Shown in pieces: positions 48,331 to 56,937 of a stretch of 64,000 bases of DNA. This DNA is from a bacterium. Its GTDB lineage: Bacteria; Myxococcota_A; Bradymonadia; UBA7976; UBA1532. The stretch covers positions 134,413 through 198,412 of the forward strand of contig JAUHXC010000013.1 of assembly GCA_030427205.1 (NCBI GenBank). The letters run 5' to 3'. The number at the start of each line of letters is the position of its first letter. Position 1 is the stretch's first letter. The notes beneath the pieces were generated by a model. That model saw nothing but the letters and a program-made list of their open reading frames with translations. It was not told the DNA's origin and made no database searches. A program made the position numbers and the translations under genes.

Positions 48331-50979
48331 ATGCAGCTTCGAGACGCCCGCCAGGACGCCGCCGCCGAGCCCCTCGAGATCGCCCTCCATCAAGGCGATA
48401 CGCCGGCCACCGAGATCACCGCCCGCTGGGCCGAGCGCACGCTCACCACCGGCGAGACGCTGTGGTACGCCGACGACGAGGCCGACGCGCTGGCCCTGGT
48501 GACCACCGGCCGCCTGGCGGTCGTCGTCGATCGCCACGTCGTCGGCCACATCGAGGCCGGCGAGCTGGTCGGCGAAGCGTCGGCCTTCATGCCCGTCGCC
48601 GCCCGCACCGCCAGCGTGCGCGCCGTCGAAGCCACCACCGTCAAGGTCGCCACCCGCGGCGAGCTGCTCGCCCTGCGCGCCGCCGGCGACCCGGCCTATG
48701 AGCAGCTGCTCGACACCGCCCTGCAGGCCCTCGCCGACCGGGTCCGCGCCGCCAGCGCCCGGTTGGCCCGCCTCGCCGAAGGCCTCGAGCCGCGCCCCGA
48801 GGTCCGCACCCCGCCGCCCGCGCCGGCCCCCAGCCCGCTCGAGCGCAAGCTCAGCCTGCACGCCGCCCGGCTGGCCCTGCGCACGCTGCCGGTGCTCGCC
48901 GACGCCGACGACGACACGCTCACCGCGCTGGCCGGCAAGCTCACCTCGCGCACCCTCGCCTGCGGCGAGACCCTGTGCGTGCAGGGCGAGCGCGGCGACT
49001 CGGTCTACCTCGTCGGCGACGGCACCCTGTCGGTCAAGCTCAACGTCGGCTCGCGGCGCGCGGTCGAGGCGGCCCAGCTCACCCAGGGCGCGATGGTCGG
49101 CAGCCTCGCACTGCTGCTGGGCACCGCGCGCAGCGCCACCGTCGTCGCCGAGAGCGACTGCTGGGTCCTCGAGATGGACCGCGCCCACCACGACGCCCTC
49201 GACGACGAGCTCGGCTGCCTGTGGCGCGAGATGCTCATCGTCGCCCTGCGCGACCACATCACCTCGGCCAACGCCAACCTGCGCCAGCTCGAGGCCCGCC
49301 GCGCGGCCCTGCTCGAGCGGGTCGTCGACGTGGACGACGCCCTGGCCTCGCTCGGCTCGACGGTCGCCTGGCCCATCCGCGAGCCCTCGCGCATGCAGGC
49401 GGTCAAGGCCCAGGCCGGGGCGATCCTGCGCGCCCTCGCCCCGCACCGGCGCCTGCTGCCGCACAGCGGCGAGTGCGCCCACACCCCGTGCCCCGACTGC
49501 TTCGCGCTACACCAGCCCAAGGTCGAGCAGGCCATCGCGCTCGGCCAGCCGATCCACTTCATCCTGCCGGCGTTCCCCGCCAAGTCGCCCAACCGCGACA
49601 TCAAGGTGCTCGGCACGCTGCCCGACATGGCCGAAGAGGTGGCGCTGGTCTACCTGCAGAAGGTCTGCGACGACATCCGCGCTGTCTACACCCCCGGGGC
49701 CCGGGTCACCATCTGCTCCGACGGGCGGGTCTTCTCCGACCTCGTGCTCGTCGGCGACGAGGCCATCACCACCTACGGCCACGCCATCGAAGACATGATC
49801 CGCCGGCTCGGCCTGCGCGACATCGACACCTTCAACCTCGAAGACCTCTTCACCGTCACCGACTTCGACGGCATGCGCGACCACCTCGCGGTGCACTACG
49901 GCGAGCCGCTCGACATGCTGCGCGAGAAGTGCAGGAGCGGGCACCACAAGTCGATGCTCAACGGCATCCACCGCTTCCTCTTCGAAGACACCCTCGCCGT
50001 CGAGCCCGACAAGAGCCGCACCCGCATCCGCAAAGAGTGCCGCGAGCGGGCCTACGGGGTCATCCTCCGCTCCAACGCCTTCTCGCGGCTCATCGCCGAG
50101 TGCTTCCCCAGCTCGCTGCGCCTGTCGATTCACCCGCAGACCCCGCACGCCGCCAAGATCGGCATCCTGCTCGGCCACGCCGAAGGCTGCTGGATCACCC
50201 CGTGGCACGGCACCGCCATGCGCACCGAAGAGGGCTGGACGCTCGTCAAGCGCGCCCAGGCCGACGAGGCCGGCGCCCGGCTCGTGCTGCGCGACGGGCT
50301 GCCCAGCCACTACGTGATGCCCGGCGTCGAAGACATCGACCCGGCGCCCGCGCCCGCGGCCGCGCCGCCCGCCGCCGAGGCCTGGAAGCCGCTCTACGAC
50401 CACTGGTTCGGCGCCGACGGCATCGAAGACAGCCAGGCCTGGGTCGACGCCCGCCTGCCCACCTGGTTCTTCGCCGACCCCGCCGCCGACGCCGCCTTGC
50501 GCGCGGACTTCGCGCCCTGGCTCGACGCCATGACTCCGGCGGTCATCGACGCCTGGAAGCAGACCCCCCGCGGCTTCTTGAGCCTCGTCCTGCTCTTCGA
50601 CCAGGTGCCGCGCAACGCCTTCCGCGATACCCCCGGCATGTTCGTGCGCGATGACATCGGCCTCGAGCTGGCCCGCGAGGCGCTCGCCAAGGGCATCGAC
50701 CGCCAGCTGTCGGCCATCGAAGCCTTCTGGCTCTACCTGCCCTTCCAGCACCACCCGGCCCCCGATACCCAGCGCATCAGCGTCGAGGGCGTCGCGGCCC
50801 AGGCGGACCGCTGCAGCGCAGGCCACCGCAAGTTCTTCGGCATCGCCGTCGACATGGCCGAGCGCCACGACGACGCCATCCGCCGCTTCGGCCGCTTCCC
50901 GCATCGCAATCGCATCCTGGGCCGCCCCTCGACCGCGCTCGAGCTCGAGTTCCTCGAAGACCCCAAGAGCCACTTCTGA
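48331..50979 (+). CDS. cyclic-nucleotide-binding-like x2 / isocyanide synthase / DUF924 fusion
   Basis: An 882-residue multidomain protein. Two CNB-like beta rolls come first. Roll 1 (about 29-112) keeps a phosphate-cassette-like GEASAFMPVAARTAS; roll 2 (about 185-290) has GSLALLLGTARSATV without the Glu. The isocyanide synthase domain of the DIT1/PvcA family (about 375-660) has HFILPAFPAKSPNRDIKVLG (His409, Lys418), LPDMAEE, ICSDGRVFSDL (Asp464), LRLSIHPQ (His601) and WITPWHG. A DUF924 domain ends it (about 680-882: DQVPRNAFRDTPGMF, RFGRFPHRNRILGR). The synthase should convert an amino acid amine plus a pentulose-5-phosphate carbon to an isonitrile. GAGG is 6 bases before ATG 48331. First gene of the operon. 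Confidence 0.85.
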   Translation: MQLRDARQDAAAEPLEIALHQGDTPATEITARWAERTLTTGETLWYADDEADALALVTTGRLAVVVDRHVVGHIEAGELVGEASAFMPVAARTASVRAVEATTVKVATRGELLALRAAGDPAYEQLLDTALQALADRVRAASARLARLAEGLEPRPEVRTPPPAPAPSPLERKLSLHAARLALRTLPVLADADDDTLTALAGKLTSRTLACGETLCVQGERGDSVYLVGDGTLSVKLNVGSRRAVEAAQLTQGAMVGSLALLLGTARSATVVAESDCWVLEMDRAHHDALDDELGCLWREMLIVALRDHITSANANLRQLEARRAALLERVVDVDDALASLGSTVAWPIREPSRMQAVKAQAGAILRALAPHRRLLPHSGECAHTPCPDCFALHQPKVEQAIALGQPIHFILPAFPAKSPNRDIKVLGTLPDMAEEVALVYLQKVCDDIRAVYTPGARVTICSDGRVFSDLVLVGDEAITTYGHAIEDMIRRLGLRDIDTFNLEDLFTVTDFDGMRDHLAVHYGEPLDMLREKCRSGHHKSMLNGIHRFLFEDTLAVEPDKSRTRIRKECRERAYGVILRSNAFSRLIAECFPSSLRLSIHPQTPHAAKIGILLGHAEGCWITPWHGTAMRTEEGWTLVKRAQADEAGARLVLRDGLPSHYVMPGVEDIDPAPAPAAAPPAAEAWKPLYDHWFGADGIEDSQAWVDARLPTWFFADPAADAALRADFAPWLDAMTPAVIDAWKQTPRGFLSLVLLFDQVPRNAFRDTPGMFVRDDIGLELAREALAKGIDRQLSAIEAFWLYLPFQHHPAPDTQRISVEGVAAQADRCSAGHRKFFGIAVDMAERHDDAIRRFGRFPHRNRILGRPSTALELEFLEDPKSHF

Positions 50980-51022
50980 CGCTCGCCCGAACCCCGCCCA
51001 GACTCTCCCGGAGGCCCGTCCC

Positions 51023-52021
51023 ATGGATCCCACTGCCCGCGCCAAGCAGGTCTTCTTCGGCTACATCCAGACCCAGTGCGTGCAGGTCGCCCTCGAGCTG
51101 GGCGTGCCCGACGCGCTCGCCGCCGGCCCGCTGAGCGCCGAGACGCTCGCGGCCGCCGTCGACGCCGCCCCCGACCCGCTCGGGCGGGTGATGGACGTGC
51201 TCGTGCGCCTCGGCCTCTTCACCCGCACCGCCGACGGCGCCTTCGCCCACAACCCGGCCAGCGAGTGCCTGCGCAGCGACCACGAGAACTCGATGGCCGA
51301 CCTCTTCGGCTTCTGCGGGCGGGAGTCCTATCGCACCTTCGGCGGCCTGACCCACGCCGTGCGCGGCAACCGCCCGGTCTTCGAAGACGCCTGGGGCAAG
51401 CCCTTCTGGCAGCACCTGCGCGACAACCCCGAGCGCAAGGCGCGCTTCGGCCGGGCCATGGAGCGCCAGTCGGAGCACCTGCTGCAGGCGCTGACCGCGC
51501 AGTTCGACTGGGCCGCGCTCGCCGAGGGCACCCCGCACATCGCCGACATCGGCGGCAGCAAGGGCCAGTTCTTCCGCCCGTTGGCCCGGGCCGGCGTCGA
51601 GTTCCGGGGCATCGTCTTCGACCTGCCCGAGCTGACCCCGCTCGCCGAGCAGTTCATCGCCGACGAGAAGCTGGATGACTGCCGCTTCGTGGCCGGCGAC
51701 TTCTTCGCGGCGGTGCCCGAAGGCGCCGACCTCTACGTGCTCAAGTTCGTCCTGCACGACTGGGACGACGAGAAGTCGATCGCCATCCTGAAGACGGTCA
51801 AGGCCGCCATGAAGCCCGGCAGCCAGCTGATGGTCATCGAGCTCATCCGCGGCGCCGGCCCCTCGCCGTGGAGCCTGCTGAGCGACATGATCATGCTCTC
51901 GACCTTCGGCGCCAAGGAGCGCACCGAGGCCGAGCTGTGCGCCTTGCTCGACGCCGCCGGCTTCACCACCGAGACCGTCGCGCCCATCGCCGGGGCCCAC
52001 GCCTACCTGCTCGCGCGCTGA
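51023..52021 (+). CDS. SAM-dependent O-methyltransferase (family 2 type)
   Basis: A 332-residue class I methyltransferase of the plant-caffeate/hydroxyneurosporene type. It has an N-terminal dimerisation and winged-helix region (FGYIQTQCVQVALELGVPDAL), then SAM motif I HIADIGGSKGQFF (Asp175). Motif IV region YVLKFVLHDWDDEKSIAIL carries the catalytic-type His245 next to Asp246, and the tail is typical (TEAELCALLDAAGF). It should methylate a hydroxyl, most likely a phenol, on the pathway product. GGAGG sits 8 bases before ATG 51023, 43 bases after the fusion gene; 6 bases separate it from the next gene. Longer in-frame starts fall inside the previous gene. Confidence 0.88.
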   Translation: MDPTARAKQVFFGYIQTQCVQVALELGVPDALAAGPLSAETLAAAVDAAPDPLGRVMDVLVRLGLFTRTADGAFAHNPASECLRSDHENSMADLFGFCGRESYRTFGGLTHAVRGNRPVFEDAWGKPFWQHLRDNPERKARFGRAMERQSEHLLQALTAQFDWAALAEGTPHIADIGGSKGQFFRPLARAGVEFRGIVFDLPELTPLAEQFIADEKLDDCRFVAGDFFAAVPEGADLYVLKFVLHDWDDEKSIAILKTVKAAMKPGSQLMVIELIRGAGPSPWSLLSDMIMLSTFGAKERTEAELCALLDAAGFTTETVAPIAGAHAYLLAR

Positions 52022-52027
52022 GGGATC

Positions 52028-52996
52028 GTGGCCGCAGCCTCCCATACGCCGCCAGATACCGATGGCATCGATGGCATCGACGGCACCGATGGCATCGATG
52101 CCATCATCGAAGCCTTCGTCGATGCCTTCGATGCCATGCTGCGACTGCGCCCCGAGCCGGATGCCTTCGACCCGCAGGGCCGGGCGAGCATGGCCGCGCA
52201 GATCCGCCCGTTCGTGACCGCCGGCGTGGCGATCCCGGCGCTGCTGCCCGGCTTCGCCCACAAGAACCAAAACCGGGACAAAGCGCTCGGCCCGCTGCCC
52301 GATCTGGCCGAGGCCGCCGCGCTGCGCCACCTCGACGCCTTCTGCGCGAAGGTCGCCGGGTTCTACGCGCCCGGCTGCCGGATCACGCTGGTGGCCGACG
52401 GGCGCGCATGGCAGGACCTCGCCCGGGTCACCGACGCCGACGCCGTCGCCTACACCCGCGCGTTGCGCGGCATGGTCGCGCGGTCGACGTGGCTCGAGGC
52501 GGTGGGCTTCGACGCGCTGATGCCCGACGTCGAGCCCGGCGGCGCGGCGCTCGAAGCGGCCTTCTTCGACGCCGACGATCGGGCGCTCATCGAGCGCATG
52601 CTGCGGTTCGCCGAGCAGCAGCCGAGCAGCGCCGCCGGTCAGGGCATCGCCCGCATGCGGCGCCTGATCGTCGAAGACGGGCTGAAGGCCACGCCGCTGC
52701 AGATGCTGACCCGTCACCGGGCCTTCGGCAAGCTGCTGTCCGAGCGGTTCCCTCAGCACCTGCGCCTCTCGGTGCACGTGCAGGACGACCGCGGCCCCAA
52801 GTTCGGCTGCCGCTTCGGCCCCGCCGTGCCCGCGCGGGGCGACACCCCGATCCTGCCCTATCACGGCGTCGCCGTTCTCGGGCACGATGACACCATCGAG
52901 ATGATGCACCTCGCCGACGCCCGGGCCCTGCCCGGCGGCGTCACGATCGAGACCCGCCACGGCCGCCCGTGGTGCGTGAGGAGGAACCGCCCATGA
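52028..52996 (+). CDS. second DIT1/PvcA-family isocyanide synthase-like protein
   Basis: A 322-residue protein of the same family as the synthase domain upstream, but shorter and single-domain. Recognisable motifs are PALLPGFAHKNQNRDKALGPLPDLAEA (Lys79; the usual AKSPNR is changed to HKNQNR), ITLVADGRAWQDLA, LRLSVHVQ (His250), then ILPYHGVAV near the C-terminus in place of WITPWHG. The N-terminus is odd: Asp-Gly-Ile repeats (DGIDGIDGTDGID) from a short direct DNA repeat. GTG 52028 follows GAGGGA. The stop overlaps the next start (ATGA). It could be a partner subunit, a second synthase for another amino acid, or a formyl-transfer variant as in yeast Dit1. Confidence 0.8.
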   Translation: MAAASHTPPDTDGIDGIDGTDGIDAIIEAFVDAFDAMLRLRPEPDAFDPQGRASMAAQIRPFVTAGVAIPALLPGFAHKNQNRDKALGPLPDLAEAAALRHLDAFCAKVAGFYAPGCRITLVADGRAWQDLARVTDADAVAYTRALRGMVARSTWLEAVGFDALMPDVEPGGAALEAAFFDADDRALIERMLRFAEQQPSSAAGQGIARMRRLIVEDGLKATPLQMLTRHRAFGKLLSERFPQHLRLSVHVQDDRGPKFGCRFGPAVPARGDTPILPYHGVAVLGHDDTIEMMHLADARALPGGVTIETRHGRPWCVRRNRP

Positions 52997-55146
52997 TCGC
53001 CGCCGACACCGCCGCCAGCGCCGCCCGCAGCGCCGACCTCGCCCCGCCGCCGTCCCCGCTCGACGGATGCAGCGTTACGCCCCAGGCCCCGTTCGGCCTG
53101 CTGATCGAAGCCGGCGACGACCGCGACCTGCGCCGCTTCACGCCCGATGTGGTGCATCGGCTCATGCGCCAGCACCGGGTGGTGGCCTTTCGCGGCTTCG
53201 ACAGCCTGCTCGGCGACGACTTCCCCCGCTGGTGCACCCGCCTCGGCGAGCTGCTCGACTGGGAGTTCGGCACGGTCAATACGCTGAAGGTCGACCCCGA
53301 CAAGAAGAACTACCTCTACACCCAGGCCAAGGTGCCGATGCACTGGGACGGGGCTTTCTTGCACACCCCGCCGCATTACATCTGCTTCCACTGCGACATC
53401 GCCGCCGACGGCCCGGGCGGCGAGACCACCTTCACCGACACCGTGCGCCTGCTCGAACGGCTCGATCCCGATGTCATCGAGCAGTGGGAAGACATCAACG
53501 CCACCTACATCACCGAGAAGGTGGTGCACTACGGCGGCGACTTCATGTCGGCCATCCTCGGCGAGCACCCGGTGACCGGCGAGCGCACCCTGCGCTACGC
53601 CGAGCCGGTCGAAGAGATCAACCCGGTGGCGGTCTTCCTGCACGGCCTGCCCGTCGAGAAGCACAAGGCCTTCATCGACGCGATGCAGCAGCGGCTCTAC
53701 GACCCCGAGCTGCTCTACGCCCACCGCTGGGTCGCCGGCGACATCGTGCTCGCCGACAACCACGCGCTCCTGCACGGCCGCTTCGCGCTGACCGGCCCCG
53801 AGCGCAAGATCCGCCGGGTCAACGTGATGACCGCCGACTTCGACGCCGACGGCAACTGGGTCCCGCCGGTGGACGGTCAGGTGCCGGGCCTCGAAGGCTA
53901 CAAGCCGCCCGAGCTGCCCCCCAAGAAAGAGTGCACCGGCCAGGGCCTGCTCGACTTCAAGCGCAAGTCCGATCCGTCCGCGTTTCCCAATGCCTTCGCC
54001 GACTATGTGAAGAGCTACGGAGACATCTATCACTGGCCCTACGGTGGCTTCCATGTCATCACCCGGGCCGCCGACGCCAAGGCTATTCTGGCCAACAAGA
54101 AGTTCACCGCCAACCGGGCGACCTTCTTCGTCTCGAAGATGCCCGACGTCGACCTCGACCTCATCGGCGACTTCTTCCAGGTCGTCAGCCGGATGATGGT
54201 CATGAGCGACGGCCCGGTGCATCGCATGCGCCGCCGCTCGGGCATGTATGGCATCAACCGCGAGCTCATCGAACACTTCGTGCCGCGCATCGAAGCCATC
54301 TGCGATCGCTTGCTGCAGCCGCTGCGCGACACCGGCGAGATGGAGTTCGTCAAGGACGTCGCCCGGGTGCTGCCGAGCACCGTGCTCGCCGACCTCTTCG
54401 GCATCGACGAGGAAGACCGCGAAGAGTTCCGCCGCTGCGCCAACATCATGACCGGCTTCTTCGGCGGGTCGGTGGCCTACACCAACGAGGTCGCCAAAGA
54501 GTGCAACGACGCGACGCTCATCATCCGCGAGTACTTCCGCAAGGTGCTGCTCGACCGCAAGAAGAACCCGCAGAAGGACTTCCTCAGCGGCATGCTCGAG
54601 GCGCAGGACCAGTACAACCTCACCGACGACGAGCTCATCAGCCAGGCGGCGATGATGCTGGTGGCCGGCCAGGTCACCACCACCGACCAGATGTGCAACA
54701 ACCTCTTCCTGATGCTCGACGACCCCGAGCGCTACCGGCAGCTGGTCGAGGACCCGTCGCTCATCCCCAACGCGCAGGAGGAGTTCAAGCGCTTCGACCC
54801 GGCGGTGACCTTCCTCTTCCGCGTCGCCAAGGAGCGCATCGTCATCAACGGCCAGCGCATCGACGCCGGCGACACCGTCTTCATGGCGGGGCATTGCCTC
54901 AACCGCGACCCCGAGCTGTACGCAGACGCCGACGTCATCGACATGCAGCGTCAGGACATCCGCCACTTCGCCTATGGCCAGGGCGCCCACTACTGCATCG
55001 GCGCCTACCTCGGCCGGCTGATGATCAACGCGATCTTCACCAAGATGGTCGCCGAGTTCCCCAACCTGCACTTCTCCGGGCCCGCGGTGCGCGACCACTA
55101 CTCGCTGTCGTTCAGCGGCTTCCTCGACATGCCCCTGGCGGTCTGA
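52993..55146 (+). CDS. TauD-type Fe/2-oxoglutarate oxygenase fused to cytochrome P450
   Basis: One uninterrupted 717-residue frame with two oxidative enzymes. Residues about 30-300 are a TauD/TfdA (PvcB-like) oxygenase with the iron triad HWD (His117, Asp119) and His261 in NHALLHGRF, and a 2-oxoglutarate Arg near 274. Residues about 320-717 are a full-length bacterial P450. Its I-helix is AGQVTTT (558-564), ExxR is Glu597-Arg600 and the haem loop FAYGQGAHYCIG has Cys668. The P450 has no reductase domain, so needs ferredoxin. In known pathways PvcB-type enzymes desaturate the isocyano acid. ATG 52993 overlaps the previous stop and follows AGGAGG. Last gene of the operon. Confidence 0.9.
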   Translation: MIAADTAASAARSADLAPPPSPLDGCSVTPQAPFGLLIEAGDDRDLRRFTPDVVHRLMRQHRVVAFRGFDSLLGDDFPRWCTRLGELLDWEFGTVNTLKVDPDKKNYLYTQAKVPMHWDGAFLHTPPHYICFHCDIAADGPGGETTFTDTVRLLERLDPDVIEQWEDINATYITEKVVHYGGDFMSAILGEHPVTGERTLRYAEPVEEINPVAVFLHGLPVEKHKAFIDAMQQRLYDPELLYAHRWVAGDIVLADNHALLHGRFALTGPERKIRRVNVMTADFDADGNWVPPVDGQVPGLEGYKPPELPPKKECTGQGLLDFKRKSDPSAFPNAFADYVKSYGDIYHWPYGGFHVITRAADAKAILANKKFTANRATFFVSKMPDVDLDLIGDFFQVVSRMMVMSDGPVHRMRRRSGMYGINRELIEHFVPRIEAICDRLLQPLRDTGEMEFVKDVARVLPSTVLADLFGIDEEDREEFRRCANIMTGFFGGSVAYTNEVAKECNDATLIIREYFRKVLLDRKKNPQKDFLSGMLEAQDQYNLTDDELISQAAMMLVAGQVTTTDQMCNNLFLMLDDPERYRQLVEDPSLIPNAQEEFKRFDPAVTFLFRVAKERIVINGQRIDAGDTVFMAGHCLNRDPELYADADVIDMQRQDIRHFAYGQGAHYCIGAYLGRLMINAIFTKMVAEFPNLHFSGPAVRDHYSLSFSGFLDMPLAV

Positions 55147-55178
55147 CCCGGTCTGACCCGGCCCGACCCGCCCGCTTG

Positions 55179-55195
55179 CGCGCCGCCGCGGCGCG
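55179..55195 (+). terminator. hairpin at the end of the isocyanide operon
   Basis: CGCGCCG (55179-55185), loop CCG, CGGCGCG (55189-55195): a tight 7-bp stem 33 bases after the P450 stop. It follows a 10-bp direct repeat (CGGTCTGACC twice, around 55137-55156). No T-tract. Confidence 0.35.
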
Positions 55196-55249
55196 GCCCT
55201 ATCGTCTCCCTCGTCCGGCAGTTCCCTCGACTGGCAGCGGAGACCCGCC

Positions 55250-56596
55250 ATGCCCCTCACGATCTTCGCCGTGCTGCTCGCCGCCGCGGTGGGCCTCGCG
55301 CTCTTCATGCATCACCTCGCCAACGGCGGCGGCATGGAGGCGGTGGGCGTCGAGCCCGGCGGCGGACCGGCCGGCGCCGCGGATCCCGCGCCGCTCTACG
55401 ACACCGGCTTCGACTGCGTCATCCCCTGGCGCGACCGCGCCGATCTGAACCGCCACCGCCTGCGCTGGGGCAAAGACGCGTTCGTCTACCAGCACGAAGA
55501 GCGCGACAACGAGGGGCGGCTGCTCGCGCCGCAGATCACATACACCCGCTACGCCGTCATCGCGCTCGGCGAGCGTCTGCCATCACTGCGCGCCGCGTGC
55601 GCCGACGCCAGCCCCGCGTTCGCGGCGCTGCTGCGCGACATGGCTGCGGTCGATGCCTTCCCCGCGCCGGAGGGGCTGGGCATCGCGTTCATCGAGAATG
55701 ACATCCCCCATGGCATCGAGCCCGAGCGGCAGTTTCAGCGGCTGGTCGACGCCGCCTTCGTGCGGCTTGTCGGCGAACCCGACGCCCTCGTCTACCTGCG
55801 GCAGACGGCCCGGCAAGACAGCGACCACGGCGCCGACTGCGCGCGGCTGCTGCTCGAACACTGCCCCGAGCGGGCCGCCGCCGATGGCTTGCCGCAGGCC
55901 TGGGCCGGGCGGACGCGCCACCCCGATACGGCGCTCACCGCGGCGCTGGCGCTGCGCGCAGACGATCCCCGGCCGCTGCTGAGCCTCGCGCTGGGTCATG
56001 CCATCGCCGAGCGCGCCGATGTCATGCAGTCGGCCTGGCGCGCCGTGGCTGATGGCTTGACCACCGACGGTCTGATCGAAGCGCTGAACTCCGCCTCGCC
56101 GGATGTCTTCGCCGACGCCGCCCGGCGGCTGATGGCATCCGGCGTGGATGACATCGAAGAGGCGGTCATCCGCATCGGCCGGGAGCGTGAGAGCCACCGC
56201 CGCGAGGCCGCCGAGTTGTTGGGCCGCTTCCCGTCTTCGGAGACCGATGCGGTGTTGGTGCGCTGGATGGCATCCGCCGTCGTGCTGTGTGCGCCCTTCG
56301 CCCGCGCCCTCAAGGCGCGCGGCAGCACCGCGGCGTCGGCGCTGCTCGTCGAATGGCTGGATTCGAGCGACCCGGTGGACGTGGACGCCGCGCTGACCTG
56401 GCTCGGCGATCTGGGCGCGGCCGAAGCGGTGGGGCCGCTGCGCGTCTTCGCCGATCGCTGGCGTGTCGGTGGTGAGCAGAAGACCCGCGCCGAGGCCGCC
56501 ATCGCCGGCATCCTCGCGCGCACGGGCGCCGCGGATGGGGCGCTGACCTTCGTCGAGACCGTCGACGGCGGGCTGAGCGTAGCCGACGAGGGCTGA
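55250..56596 (+). CDS. hypothetical protein with an N-terminal anchor and HEAT-like helices
   Basis: A 448-residue protein. The first about 20 residues are a hydrophobic segment (IFAVLLAAAVGLALFM), probably an uncleaved membrane anchor. A domain with aromatic and acidic residues follows (YDTGFDCVIPWRDRADLNRH). From about residue 200 it is a run of helical pairs resembling HEAT repeats (VFADAARRLMASGVDDIEEAV, REAAELLGRFPSSETDAVLV, ASALLVEWLDSSDPVDVDAALTWLGDLG). Such domains mediate protein binding. ATG 55250 follows GCGGAG. The 103-bp gap and likely hairpin separate it from the isocyanide operon, so I do not count it as part of that pathway. Confidence 0.65.
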   Translation: MPLTIFAVLLAAAVGLALFMHHLANGGGMEAVGVEPGGGPAGAADPAPLYDTGFDCVIPWRDRADLNRHRLRWGKDAFVYQHEERDNEGRLLAPQITYTRYAVIALGERLPSLRAACADASPAFAALLRDMAAVDAFPAPEGLGIAFIENDIPHGIEPERQFQRLVDAAFVRLVGEPDALVYLRQTARQDSDHGADCARLLLEHCPERAAADGLPQAWAGRTRHPDTALTAALALRADDPRPLLSLALGHAIAERADVMQSAWRAVADGLTTDGLIEALNSASPDVFADAARRLMASGVDDIEEAVIRIGRERESHRREAAELLGRFPSSETDAVLVRWMASAVVLCAPFARALKARGSTAASALLVEWLDSSDPVDVDAALTWLGDLGAAEAVGPLRVFADRWRVGGEQKTRAEAAIAGILARTGAADGALTFVETVDGGLSVADEG

Positions 56597-56937
56597 CGCG
56601 CCGACTGGCTGCGGCGTGAGGTGTGGGCAACGCGGCGGCGGTCCGCCCGCCGTCGGGTGCACCGGCGCCCTGCTTCGGCTCGGGCGGCGCGCGGGTGGAG
56701 GGATCGACTCGGGGCAGGGGTGGTGGGCGGCATGTGCTTCGGCAGGGGCCGGCAGACGGGCGCCGATGCACCCGCCGTCGGTCGGCCCGCGGGAGGTGTC
56801 GGGGGGTAGGGGGACGCGGGGTTCGCGGATGAGGTGCGGTCGGGGGACGTGGGCGACAGGGTTGACGGTGGTGCGCCACGGTCTCATTGTCGGGGTGAGA
56901 CACTGACCCATGGCGCGGGGCGACCGCGAGGCAACCC
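56597..56937. other. 341-bp gap with a G-quadruplex-type motif and inverted repeats
   Basis: No gene is convincing here on either strand. The plus strand is G-rich, and 56791-56821 fits the G3+N1-7 pattern of a four-stranded G-quadruplex (runs of 3, 6, 5 and 4 G). A 16-base inverted repeat with one mismatch (GGGTGCACCGGCGCCC at 56655-56670 against 56758-56773) encloses about 90 bases. These may shape transcription into the next gene, or mark eroded sequence. Confidence 0.4.

Noticed and set aside
55250..56596. HEAT-like protein gene as a fifth member of the isocyanide operon
   Set aside because: It follows a 103-bp gap containing a hairpin, has its own ribosome site, and no biosynthetic domain.
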